A DNA stretch of 18,017 nt, from NCBI GenBank assembly GCA_002296975.1, contig DBIS01000338.1, positions 1 through 18,017 on the forward strand. Direction: 5' to 3'. The notes below the pieces were generated by a model that was not told the origin of the DNA, searched no databases, and saw only the letters and a list, made by a program, of their open reading frames with translations. Positions 1-5,589 of the stretch are shown in pieces. The number at the start of each line of letters is the position of its first letter. The stretch's first letter is position 1. Source of the DNA: Deltaproteobacteria bacterium UBA796. Its GTDB lineage: Bacteria; Myxococcota_A; UBA796. The position numbers were made by a program, and so were the translations under genes.

Positions 1-79
1 GCAAAAACAGACCGGACTTGGTTTGGGTGGCTTCTTCCGTGCGCTCGATAACGATGCGGTCAAACAGTGGACGAATCAT
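1..79 (-). CDS. groES: Co-chaperonin GroES, N-terminal fragment
   Basis: Reading leftward from an ATG at 79, the frame gives MIRPLFDRIVIERTEEATQT and continues TKSGLFL-like to the window edge, 26 codons in all. This matches the start of the 10-kDa chaperonin family, in which a short IRPL-DR-V-- strand is followed by an E/T-rich segment and a K-x-G-(G/L)-(I/L)-x-(L/I) turn leading into the mobile loop. GroES forms the heptameric lid of the GroEL chamber in the cytoplasm. A good ribosome binding site (AGGAG on the minus strand, about 87-92) lies seven bases upstream. The rest of the gene, and presumably groEL, lies outside the window. No CIRCE operator (TTAGCACTC-N9-GAGTGCTAA) is visible upstream, so HrcA control is not supported from this sequence. 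Confidence 0.88.
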   Translation of the reverse strand, partial: MIRPLFDRIVIERTEEATQTKSGLFL

Positions 80-204
80 GATTTTGGCTCCTAAAGTGAG
101 GTATGGGGGTGGCTTACGCCGATGGCTTTGCTTGCGGTCATCCGCCCCCCGGCGAAAAACAATCACCCCGCCACGCACGCGCAGTAATGGGATGAAGCGG
201 CCGC

Positions 205-232
205 GCTGTATCGCGAGGGCGTTGACAGTCAA
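205..232 (-). promoter_or_regulatory. Possible groES promoter overlapping a small palindrome
   Basis: On the minus strand TTGACT (232-227) is followed 16 bases later by TACAGC (210-205). This is a fair -35 and a poor -10, and would give a leader of about 120 bases before groES. The -35 lies in the palindrome TTGAC-A-GTCAA (222-232), so the plus strand also shows a perfect TTGACA at 222-227 pointing at the gene at 336, but without a good -10 at 16-18 bases. The 80-335 gap holds no other feature I can support. Confidence 0.3.
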
Positions 233-335
233 GTCAAGGATTCGCCTTTGCTGCCGTAGAGGGAAATGAAGTGATCGCAGAACAAGTAAAAAGCCAGCCT
301 TATCGGATGGCGCAAACCCAACACACGGAGGACGC

Positions 336-923
336 ATGTCTATTCCCGAATTGAGTCAAGAAGAGAATCTTTTCGACTTTTTCCACACTGCGGTGGGAAA
401 AGCATCGGCCTCGGTGGGCGGCCCGGTCTCCGAGGATGGGGTGTACTACCTTTCCAACCTTCTCGTAGAGCGGGGTCGAACCCCCGACACCCCAAACACA
501 GACACCTTGGTTGAACTGCAAATCGTCGCCCGAGAAAAGGGTGGCGCGACCGCGACCCAGGCTTGGCGGGAGCTGGGAGACCGTGCCCTGTATACCTCTG
601 GATTTTTCAGGGCCAGCTTGAGCCGAAAGAGCATCAGCCTGGATTATTATCTGTCCATGGGTGCTGCGGCCTACGAGCAACTCGCAACGTCTATGCGCTG
701 GAATGGAGGCGGTGGAGGCTTTGATGTGATTTACCAGGAGTTGGCCGAGCAGTTTTATGCGTGTTCAACGGTGTTGCAGCGTGTGCGTGATGAAGTTCGC
801 GCGACCACCAACGCTGATATTTTGGCCCTGTATGAACGGTGGGTGAGCCACCCCGACCAGGGCACGACAGAACAATTGACGGCGCTGGGCGTGTTGCCCG
901 TGCGCGGCGGGGAGGAGAGTTGA
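336..923 (+). CDS. Conserved hypothetical protein, first of a coupled pair
   Basis: A 195-residue soluble protein with no signal peptide or membrane segment. The ATG has GGAGGA (327-332) just upstream. It has an N-terminal helical part and a central conserved-looking block (GDRALYTSGFFRASLSRKSI then LDYYLSMGAAAYEQLA, roughly residues 87-123). From memory this pattern (GD-ALF-SGFF--SL-R---D-DYY--MG--AY) recurs in uncharacterised myxobacterial proteins; I cannot name a function. Its TGA stop (921-923) abuts the start of the next gene, so the two are probably translated together. The pattern of alternating hydrophobic residues suggests an all-helical fold. I infer a cytoplasmic protein working with its neighbour. 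Confidence 0.8.
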   Translation: MSIPELSQEENLFDFFHTAVGKASASVGGPVSEDGVYYLSNLLVERGRTPDTPNTDTLVELQIVAREKGGATATQAWRELGDRALYTSGFFRASLSRKSISLDYYLSMGAAAYEQLATSMRWNGGGGGFDVIYQELAEQFYACSTVLQRVRDEVRATTNADILALYERWVSHPDQGTTEQLTALGVLPVRGGEES

Positions 924-925
924 TA

Positions 926-1540
926 TTGCGTCAGATTCAGGCGCACTTACAGGCGATTTACCGCACCACTGCACCCGATGTGGCACATTTTCAGATCGAT
1001 GCTGTGGAATTGCGGTCGGTCCTGGGGCCCCACGCCCGTCACGCCGACGAGTGGGTGTTGGTGCGAGAGCGTGATGGTTTCGTCGATTTGGCGGTCTTTG
1101 TGGCTGATGTCCACCTTCAAGCGCTCGAGACCACCCAGAGTTTGGCACAGGCTGCGATGGAAAATTTCGCTGCATTTTGCGCGGCGACCGAAGGGGTGAG
1201 CCACTTTTTGATGCTGATTGAACGTGCCCGACGAGAGGAGCCTGTGAGTCTGCTAGAGCTCGAGGCCCAAGCGGAGGTCGATAAATTCGTGTGTGCGCGG
1301 CTTCACCATCCTTCTTTTGGGGAAACCTTGTGGAAGCGCTTATTTTTAGAGGCAGAGTTGGCCGAGGGGCTCAGTTCGGAAGAAATTGTCCGCTACCAAG
1401 AGGCTGGGCGTCTGGCTGGCGGTTTTTGTGCTGAGCTGGAAAAAGCACCCCATGTCGACGCCATTTTGCGGACATTGCGGTCTTTTTGGCGAGAAAGTGG
1501 AGCCAAACGTTTGGATATCATGCGCCGGTTGGCCGCCTAA
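926..1540 (+). CDS. Conserved hypothetical protein, second of the pair
   Basis: About 204 residues. The reading frame stays open upstream inside the previous gene, but the only well-placed ribosome site is GGAGGAG at 911-917, which fits a TTG start at 926 (eight-base spacing) or less well a TTG at 920 that overlaps the preceding stop. With the 926 start the strongest blocks are EGVSHFLML (residues 89-97) and SLLELEAQAEVDKF (108-121), followed by a helical C-terminus. I recall similar EGVSHF and LLELE-QAEVDK blocks in myxobacterial proteins of unknown function encoded beside relatives of the preceding gene. No catalytic motif, signal peptide or membrane span is visible. The gene is followed by 131 non-coding bases before rpoZ. 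Confidence 0.78.
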   Translation: MRQIQAHLQAIYRTTAPDVAHFQIDAVELRSVLGPHARHADEWVLVRERDGFVDLAVFVADVHLQALETTQSLAQAAMENFAAFCAATEGVSHFLMLIERARREEPVSLLELEAQAEVDKFVCARLHHPSFGETLWKRLFLEAELAEGLSSEEIVRYQEAGRLAGGFCAELEKAPHVDAILRTLRSFWRESGAKRLDIMRRLAA

Positions 1541-1576
1541 GTGGCCTGACAGGCGATCAGTGCGGCGAACACCCCC

Positions 1577-1605
1577 TTGACGCATCGGTTTAAACGCGAT
1601 AACCG
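1577..1605 (+). promoter_or_regulatory. Weak candidate promoter for rpoZ
   Basis: TTGACG at 1577-1582 has a good -35 look. The -10 is ambiguous: GATAAC at 1598-1603 (15-base spacing) or TAACCG at 1600-1605 (17-base spacing). It lies in the 131-base gap before rpoZ, where a promoter is expected. The gap also holds a short GCCTG-A-CAGGC repeat (1544-1554) with no T-run. Confidence 0.25.
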
Positions 1606-1671
1606 CGGGTGTCCAAAACACGCCTGACCGGCATGCGCATTCGTGCTGCACGCCATCTCAAGGAGGCTCCC

Positions 1672-2043
1672 ATGGCCCGAATTACAGTCGAAGACTGTCT
1701 CGAGAACATCCCCAACCGGTTCTCACTCGTTTTAGTCGCTGCAGAGCGCGCCAAGCAGCTTCTCAAGGGCGAGCCGTGCTTGATTGCGCAAGAGCAAGGC
1801 AACAAGGAGATCGTGACCGCTCTTCGGGAAATCGCCGCCAACGCGGTCCAAGCCGACATGAGCGACTTCGACGAAAACGAGGTGCTTCATGCCTTCGAGG
1901 CTGAGGCCGCAGAGAGTGCATTGCCGCCTGCTCTTGACGATGAGTTGCCCCCAGCTGCTGATGGGGACCTTCCACCTGCAGCTGACAGTGACGACGCACT
2001 GGCCCCACTTCCACCTGCTGCTGATTTCAACCTCGAGGCATAA
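1672..2043 (+). CDS. rpoZ: RNA polymerase omega subunit with repetitive C-terminal tail
   Basis: The ATG at 1672 follows a near-ideal AAGGAGG (1660-1666) with five-base spacing. The frame is open further upstream, but only this start gives the canonical MARITVEDCL beginning. Residues 1-60 match omega: the N-terminal ITVEDCL, then NRFSLVLVAAERAKQL, then the E-x-x-N-K-E-(I/V)-x-x-A-L-R-E-I block. Omega helps assemble and stabilise the beta-prime subunit of RNA polymerase. At 123 residues it is longer than many bacterial omegas: after about residue 65 comes an acidic stretch and then four LPPA-x-D repeats (residues 84-118) rich in Ala, Pro and Asp, likely disordered. A small gene follows after nine bases, and hutU after that. 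Confidence 0.92.
   Translation: MARITVEDCLENIPNRFSLVLVAAERAKQLLKGEPCLIAQEQGNKEIVTALREIAANAVQADMSDFDENEVLHAFEAEAAESALPPALDDELPPAADGDLPPAADSDDALAPLPPAADFNLEA
1921..2025 (+). repeat. Degenerate tandem repeat encoding LPPAxD units in rpoZ
   Basis: Four copies of the peptide LPPA(A/L)D occur at residues 84-89, 92-97, 100-105 and 113-118 of RpoZ, with acidic spacers (DE, GD, SDDALAP). The DNA copies share CCxCCxGCTGCTGA-like cores but differ at third positions, so this is an old or selected repeat rather than a fresh duplication. Confidence 0.7.
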
Positions 2044-2052
2044 GTAAACATT

Positions 2053-2235
2053 ATGACTAATGAAAACCTGATGGATGTTCGCACCGCTGAGCGTCATATT
2101 GCTCGCGGAAAATTGAGCCGTGAAGCGTACAACAAGGCCATGGCCGCCCTCGAGGATTGTGCTGACGATGCTTTGGCCACCGAGACCGAGATGATTCGTC
2201 ATATCGCTGACGAAGACGGGGTCGAAGAGGCCTGA
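2053..2235 (+). CDS. Small acidic helical protein downstream of rpoZ
   Basis: A 60-residue protein beginning MTNENLMDVRTAERHIARGK. It has the look of a two-helix protein: an RTAERHIARGKLSREAYNKAMAA-type segment, then an acidic part with CADD and a DEDGVEEA tail. It starts nine bases after the rpoZ stop with no recognisable ribosome site (nearest GAGG is 14 bases away), so translational coupling to rpoZ is likely. The sequence type (E-R-x-I-x-x-G-x-(L/I)-x-x-E-x-Y) resembles small uncharacterised proteins of this lineage, but I assign no function. Codon use is like its neighbours, and the ORF fits snugly between rpoZ and hutU, which supports it being real. Confidence 0.65.
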   Translation: MTNENLMDVRTAERHIARGKLSREAYNKAMAALEDCADDALATETEMIRHIADEDGVEEA

Positions 2236-2261
2236 GAACTCAGCGCTTTTAGGAGCTGCAT

Positions 2262-3917
2262 ATGGCTCGGACGATCAAAGCTGCACGCGGCACAACACTG
2301 AGCTGTCGAGGGTGGGCGCAAGAAGCAGCTTTAAGGATGCTATGCAACAACCTCGACCCAGAGGTGGCGGAAAACCCCGATGAGCTCGTCGTTTACGGTG
2401 GAACCGGAAAAGCCGCCCGAAATTGGGAGGCCTTTGAGGCCATTTGTCGCGCGCTGACGACCCTGGAAAATGATGAAACCTTGCTGGTGCAATCCGGCAA
2501 GCCGGTCGGTATCGCTCGCACCCACGAAAATGCCCCCCGGGTGTTGATCGCCAACTCAAATTTGGTCGGCAAGTGGGCCAACTGGGATCATTTTCGCGAG
2601 CTCGAGAAAAAGGGCTTGATGATGTACGGTCAGATGACCGCAGGGTCCTGGATTTACATCGGCACCCAAGGGATTTTGCAAGGGACCTACGAGACATTCG
2701 CCGAGGCGGGACGGCAGCATTTTGGTACCGCCGACCTCACCGGACGGCTGGTGGTCTCCGGTGGTTTGGGTGGCATGGGAGGTGCACAACCCCTCGCGGC
2801 AACCATGAATAACGGTACATTTTTAGGTTTTGATGTCGACCCACACAGGGTGCAACGTCGGCTGGAGCATCGCTATTTGGACGAGATCGCCGGCTCGATC
2901 GATGAAGGTATTGATCGCGCGCTGCAGTACAAGGCTGAGGGTATCGGAAAGTCCATCGGTGTCGTCGCGAACGCAGCGGTCGCTCTCGAGCGGATGATCG
3001 CGCGCGGTGTGGTGCCCGATTTGCTGACCGATCAGACCTCCGCCCATGATCCGTTGATTGGCTATGTCCCCCGCGAGATGTCCCTGGCTGAGGCCGCTGA
3101 GCTTCGGGCTGCAGACTCAAAGGCCTACATCGCCAAAAGCCGTGCCACCATGGCCGACCATGTGCGCGCGATGCTCACACTTCAAGCCCGGGGTGCTCAC
3201 ACCTTTGATTATGGCAATAATCTCCGCGCCGAGGCCCAAGAGGGTGGGGTGGAAAATGCCTTCGACTTTCCAGGCTTCGTTCCGGCTTATATTCGCCCGC
3301 TGTTTTGCGAAGGAAAAGGCCCATTTCGCTGGGTGGCGCTGAGTGGCGACCCCGAGGATATTTACGAAACCGATCGTGTGATTGCTGAGCTATTCCCCGA
3401 GGATAAAGCCCTTCACCGGTGGCTCAAAATGGCCCAAGAGCGGGTGCAGTTTCAAGGACTTCCATCCCGTATCTGTTGGTTGGGGTACGGCGAGCGTGCC
3501 CGTGCTGGTCTGGCCTTCAACGAGCTTGTGCGAACTGGTCGTGTCAAAGCGCCCCTGGTGATCGGCCGTGACCACCTCGACTGTGGCTCTGTGGCCTCGC
3601 CGAACCGTGAGACTGAAGCGATGAAAGATGGCTCAGATGCCGTCGCTGATTGGCCGATTCTCAACGCTCTACTCAACGCGGTCAATGGTGCGAGTTGGGT
3701 GAGCTTTCATCATGGTGGCGGTGTGGGCATGGGCTACAGCTTGCACGCAGGGCAAGTGATTTTGGCCGATGGTACACCTGAGGCGGCCACCCGTCTGGAG
3801 CGTGTGTTGACTGGGGATCCGGCGATGGGCATCTTTCGCCACGTGGACGCAGGTTATGAAATAGCTGAGCGCACAGCGAATGAGCGCGGCGTAAAAATCC
3901 CAGGTTTCAACTGCTAG
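2262..3917 (+). CDS. hutU: Urocanate hydratase (urocanase)
   Basis: At 551 residues this is the full usual length for the family. Urocanase converts urocanate to 4-imidazolone-5-propionate, step two of histidine breakdown, using tightly bound NAD+ as an electrophile. Seen here: the early VVYGGTGKAARNW block (43-55), the NAD-binding GGLGGMGGAQP (167-177), DLLTDQTSAHDP (253-264), FDYGNN (315-320), the catalytic-cysteine motif SRICWLGYGERA with Cys405 (equivalent to the known Cys410), and the C-terminal DHLDCGSVASPNRETE and SWVSFHHGGGVGMGYS. AGGAG at 2251-2255 sits six bases before the ATG. Other hut genes (hutH, hutI, hutG) are absent from the window, so this copy is separated from the pathway and placed behind rpoZ. 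It ends 16 bases from the convergent KH-domain gene. Confidence 0.97.
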   Translation: MARTIKAARGTTLSCRGWAQEAALRMLCNNLDPEVAENPDELVVYGGTGKAARNWEAFEAICRALTTLENDETLLVQSGKPVGIARTHENAPRVLIANSNLVGKWANWDHFRELEKKGLMMYGQMTAGSWIYIGTQGILQGTYETFAEAGRQHFGTADLTGRLVVSGGLGGMGGAQPLAATMNNGTFLGFDVDPHRVQRRLEHRYLDEIAGSIDEGIDRALQYKAEGIGKSIGVVANAAVALERMIARGVVPDLLTDQTSAHDPLIGYVPREMSLAEAAELRAADSKAYIAKSRATMADHVRAMLTLQARGAHTFDYGNNLRAEAQEGGVENAFDFPGFVPAYIRPLFCEGKGPFRWVALSGDPEDIYETDRVIAELFPEDKALHRWLKMAQERVQFQGLPSRICWLGYGERARAGLAFNELVRTGRVKAPLVIGRDHLDCGSVASPNRETEAMKDGSDAVADWPILNALLNAVNGASWVSFHHGGGVGMGYSLHAGQVILADGTPEAATRLERVLTGDPAMGIFRHVDAGYEIAERTANERGVKIPGFNC

Positions 3918-3933
3918 CGGTATTTTTTCCTGG

Positions 3934-4182
3934 CTATTCCGGGCGCCCTTCGATGATCTCAAGCACATAGCGTCGCTTGCGTTTTCCGCCGATCGCGTGG
4001 ACCAGTCGTCGAATCGCGTCGGCATGAACGCCTCGCTTACCGATGACTTTACCCACATCGCTCGGGTGTACATGAAGCTCGAGCACACACGACTGCGTGC
4101 CCACTATCTCCACCACCTCAACCTCATCAGGATTATCCACCAAGGCCTTGGCGATCTCTTCTATTAGGTCCCGTACTTCCAT
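3934..4182 (-). CDS. khpA: KH-domain RNA-binding protein (KhpA-like)
   Basis: With the ATG at 4182 the protein is 82 residues, close to the usual size of KhpA/YlqC, and begins MEVRDLIEEIAKALVDNPDE, matching the family's -L-E-I-AKALVDNPDEV start. It carries the RNA-gripping GxxG loop as IGKRG (residues 47-51), followed by the ADAIRRLVHAIGGKRKRR helix. KhpA binds structured RNAs, often with KhpB, and in other bacteria affects division and ribosome-associated processes. The start is supported by AAGGAG nine bases upstream on the minus strand. The frame is open to an ATG at 4314, which would add 44 poorly conserved-looking residues with only a weak ribosome site; I prefer the short form. No khpB, rpsP, rimM or trmD neighbours, which often accompany this gene, are present. 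Confidence 0.9.
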   Translation of the reverse strand: MEVRDLIEEIAKALVDNPDEVEVVEIVGTQSCVLELHVHPSDVGKVIGKRGVHADAIRRLVHAIGGKRKRRYVLEIIEGRPE

Positions 4183-4248
4183 CTTCAGCTGCTCCTTGGG
4201 GCCATCGTGCGCACGGCTGCGCTTGATTTCCCCCCCATCTGCAATCAC

Positions 4249-4277
4249 AGCATCCTCCAACAGCGCGCTGGAGTCAA
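4249..4277 (-). promoter_or_regulatory. Weak candidate promoter for the KH-domain gene
   Basis: Minus-strand TTGACT (4277-4272) and GATGCT (4254-4249) are separated by 17 bases. The -35 is good and the -10 poor. Transcription would start near 4242, upstream of the preferred ATG at 4182 but downstream of the alternative ATG at 4314, so it agrees with the shorter protein. Confidence 0.25.
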
Positions 4278-4287
4278 CCCTGCTCAC

Positions 4288-4304
4288 ATTTGGACCCGCC
4301 AAAT
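4288..4304. repeat. Perfect inverted repeat ATTTGG-N5-CCAAAT
   Basis: Six-base arms (4288-4293 and 4299-4304) with a five-base spacer lie in the divergent gap between the KH-domain gene and the sigma factor. There is no T-run, so it is not a terminator. Its position just upstream of the candidate minus-strand -35 suggests an operator, but arms this short can occur by chance. Confidence 0.35.
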
Positions 4305-4347
4305 CAGACTTCATTCCGTCCGCCGCTTGCGGGTGAAAGATTATTCA

Positions 4348-4375
4348 TGGTCAAACGTTGGTTGGTGGGAATAGT
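4348..4375 (+). promoter_or_regulatory. Weak candidate promoter for the sigma-factor cluster
   Basis: TGGTCA (4348-4353) and AATAGT (4370-4375) are 16 bases apart, each matching four of six consensus bases, in a visibly AT-rich leader (about 4338-4410) before the sigma gene. I saw no GGAAC/TC-type pair that would argue for autoregulation by an ECF sigma factor. Confidence 0.2.
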
Positions 4376-4423
4376 TTTTAGTTACTAGGAGTTTTAGCTG
4401 TGTCAAAAGATAGGAGAACCGAC

Positions 4424-5011
4424 ATGTCCGCCGCATTACGCCTGGTGAACCCACAGAACACATCTCAGTGGGATGAATCCGATATCAAAGAACTCGCCGC
4501 CTCCAGTACGCGTTCAGCGATGGAGATGGTCATTCGAAAATATAGACAGCCTTTGTATTTTCATGCCCGCTACATCGTGAAAGACCACCAAGAGGCCTAT
4601 GATTTGGTGCAAGAGGTCTTTATTAAGGCCATGCGCGAGACTCGGCTTTTCGAAGAAGATTTCAAGATCAAGGCCTGGTTGTTTCGGGTCACCTCGAATT
4701 TATGCTTCAACACGGTGCGAAACCGTAAACGGCGTGGAGCGCTTTTGGACACCATGATGCGACCAGAGCCTTTTGGTGCAGACCAACTCGAGCGTATTTT
4801 TTGTGGTGAGCAACAAAGCGAAGTCATGGCATCCCTCGATGAGCTGAGCGATGATCACAAGCAAATCTTGTTGTTGCGGTATTATGATGACCTCTCCTAT
4901 GCGGAGATCGCGGAAGTGCTACAGGTAAAACTGGGCACGGTGATGTCTCGGCTCTCTCGGGCTCGGATGCGGTTGATGGATGTGATGCAAGACACAAGTC
5001 TGGCCAACTAA
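4424..5011 (+). CDS. ECF-type RNA polymerase sigma factor (sigma-70 family)
   Basis: A 195-residue protein with only regions 2 and 4, typical of extracytoplasmic-function sigma factors. Region 2 is seen as HQEAYDLVQEVFIKAM (core binding, about 55-70) followed by AWLFRVTSNLCFNTVRNRKRR (about 84-104). After a linker, region 4 is DELSDDHKQILLLRYYDDLSYAEIAEVL (139-166) with a helix-turn-helix ending GTVMSRLSRAR (171-181) that should read the -35 element. Two starts each have an AGGAG: the ATG at 4424 (4412-4416, seven-base spacing, preferred) and an in-frame GTG at 4400 (4387-4391, eight-base spacing), adding MSKDRRTD. The anti-sigma gene follows after 11 bases, so the pair is presumably co-transcribed. 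The regulon cannot be deduced from the window. Confidence 0.93.
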   Translation: MSAALRLVNPQNTSQWDESDIKELAASSTRSAMEMVIRKYRQPLYFHARYIVKDHQEAYDLVQEVFIKAMRETRLFEEDFKIKAWLFRVTSNLCFNTVRNRKRRGALLDTMMRPEPFGADQLERIFCGEQQSEVMASLDELSDDHKQILLLRYYDDLSYAEIAEVLQVKLGTVMSRLSRARMRLMDVMQDTSLAN

Positions 5012-5022
5012 AGGGTGTGAAC

Positions 5023-5535
5023 ATGGATTGTTTGATGATTTCTTCCCGCGTGGCCGCTTTTGTAGACGGGGAGCTTGAGTCTTGCGAGTGCGAGCGTTTT
5101 GTATTGCACATCGAGACCTGCGACCCTTGCACGCAGATTGTGATTCAGATCGAGGCGCAACGGTTCTCCCCCTTGAGTGCAGATCAACGGCGCAGCATCT
5201 GTGAACGGGGTGCATTTTGGGGAGAGATGGACACAGAACTCAATGGGCACTTGGATGCTTTGGTCGTGGCACCTGTGGGCCCATGGCATCGCCGGCGGGT
5301 CGGCCTGCCAGTGCCGATGGTTGTCGCCTATGCTGCGGCGATTTTGCTCGCAGTCGTTTGGGGTGTTCAGCAACAAGAGCGCGCTCAGCTCGCTGAGTTG
5401 GCCTCAGAGCACCTCGGTCAGCAACTTGAGAAAGAGCGACGTTTGGCTGCGCAACCCGGGGTGATCACACCGCCAGTATCCGGTGACGGGAGCTACAAAG
5501 TCGTGACCTACGCCCCAGAACGGGCCTCATTTTAA
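5023..5535 (+). CDS. Membrane-anchored zinc-finger anti-sigma factor
   Basis: A 170-residue protein. The N-terminal cytoplasmic part holds the zinc-binding anti-sigma (ZAS/zf-HC2) signature H29-x3-C33-x2-C36 (HIETCDPC) after VAAFVDGELESCECE, where Cys21/Cys23 may also serve the metal site or redox sensing. A single membrane span at about 97-114 (VPMVVAYAAAILLAVVWGV) is followed by a Q/E-rich coiled region and a short periplasmic tail of about 55 residues. Such proteins hold their sigma factor inactive until an envelope or redox signal releases it. The ATG at 5023 has AAAGGG eight bases upstream; a GTG at 5017 is also possible. Its position right after the sigma gene supports the cognate pairing. 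Confidence 0.88.
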   Translation: MDCLMISSRVAAFVDGELESCECERFVLHIETCDPCTQIVIQIEAQRFSPLSADQRRSICERGAFWGEMDTELNGHLDALVVAPVGPWHRRRVGLPVPMVVAYAAAILLAVVWGVQQQERAQLAELASEHLGQQLEKERRLAAQPGVITPPVSGDGSYKVVTYAPERASF

Positions 5536-5589
5536 GGTCGGATAGGGCGACATTCTTGATGATGCACCCCTTGGCTTATTAAGGCCTTG

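Noticed and set aside
142..158. CGCC-CCCC-GGCG hairpin followed by an A-run upstream of groES
   Set aside because: The run lies on the wrong side for either strand to act as an intrinsic terminator, and the stem is only four pairs.
80..335. CIRCE or other chaperone operator upstream of groES
   Set aside because: No TTAGCACTC/GAGTGCTAA pair or close variant was seen.
839..925. Upstream extension of the second hypothetical gene (ATG at 839)
   Set aside because: It would overlap the previous gene by 85 bases with no ribosome site and with low-complexity Arg/Gly residues; the TTG near 926 has a clear one.
1544..1554. GCCTG-A-CAGGC hairpin after the second hypothetical gene
   Set aside because: A one-base loop cannot form a hairpin well and there is no T-run.
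1609..1671. Longer rpoZ from 1609
   Set aside because: The omega family begins at MARITVEDC and the strong AAGGAGG sits just before the ATG at 1672.
3900..3933. CCAGG...TTTTTT-CCTGG between hutU and the KH gene as a terminator
   Set aside because: The T-run (3923-3928) follows only a weak five-pair stem with a G-T pair around CTAG; the outer CCAGG/CCTGG arms are too far apart. Not strong enough to call.
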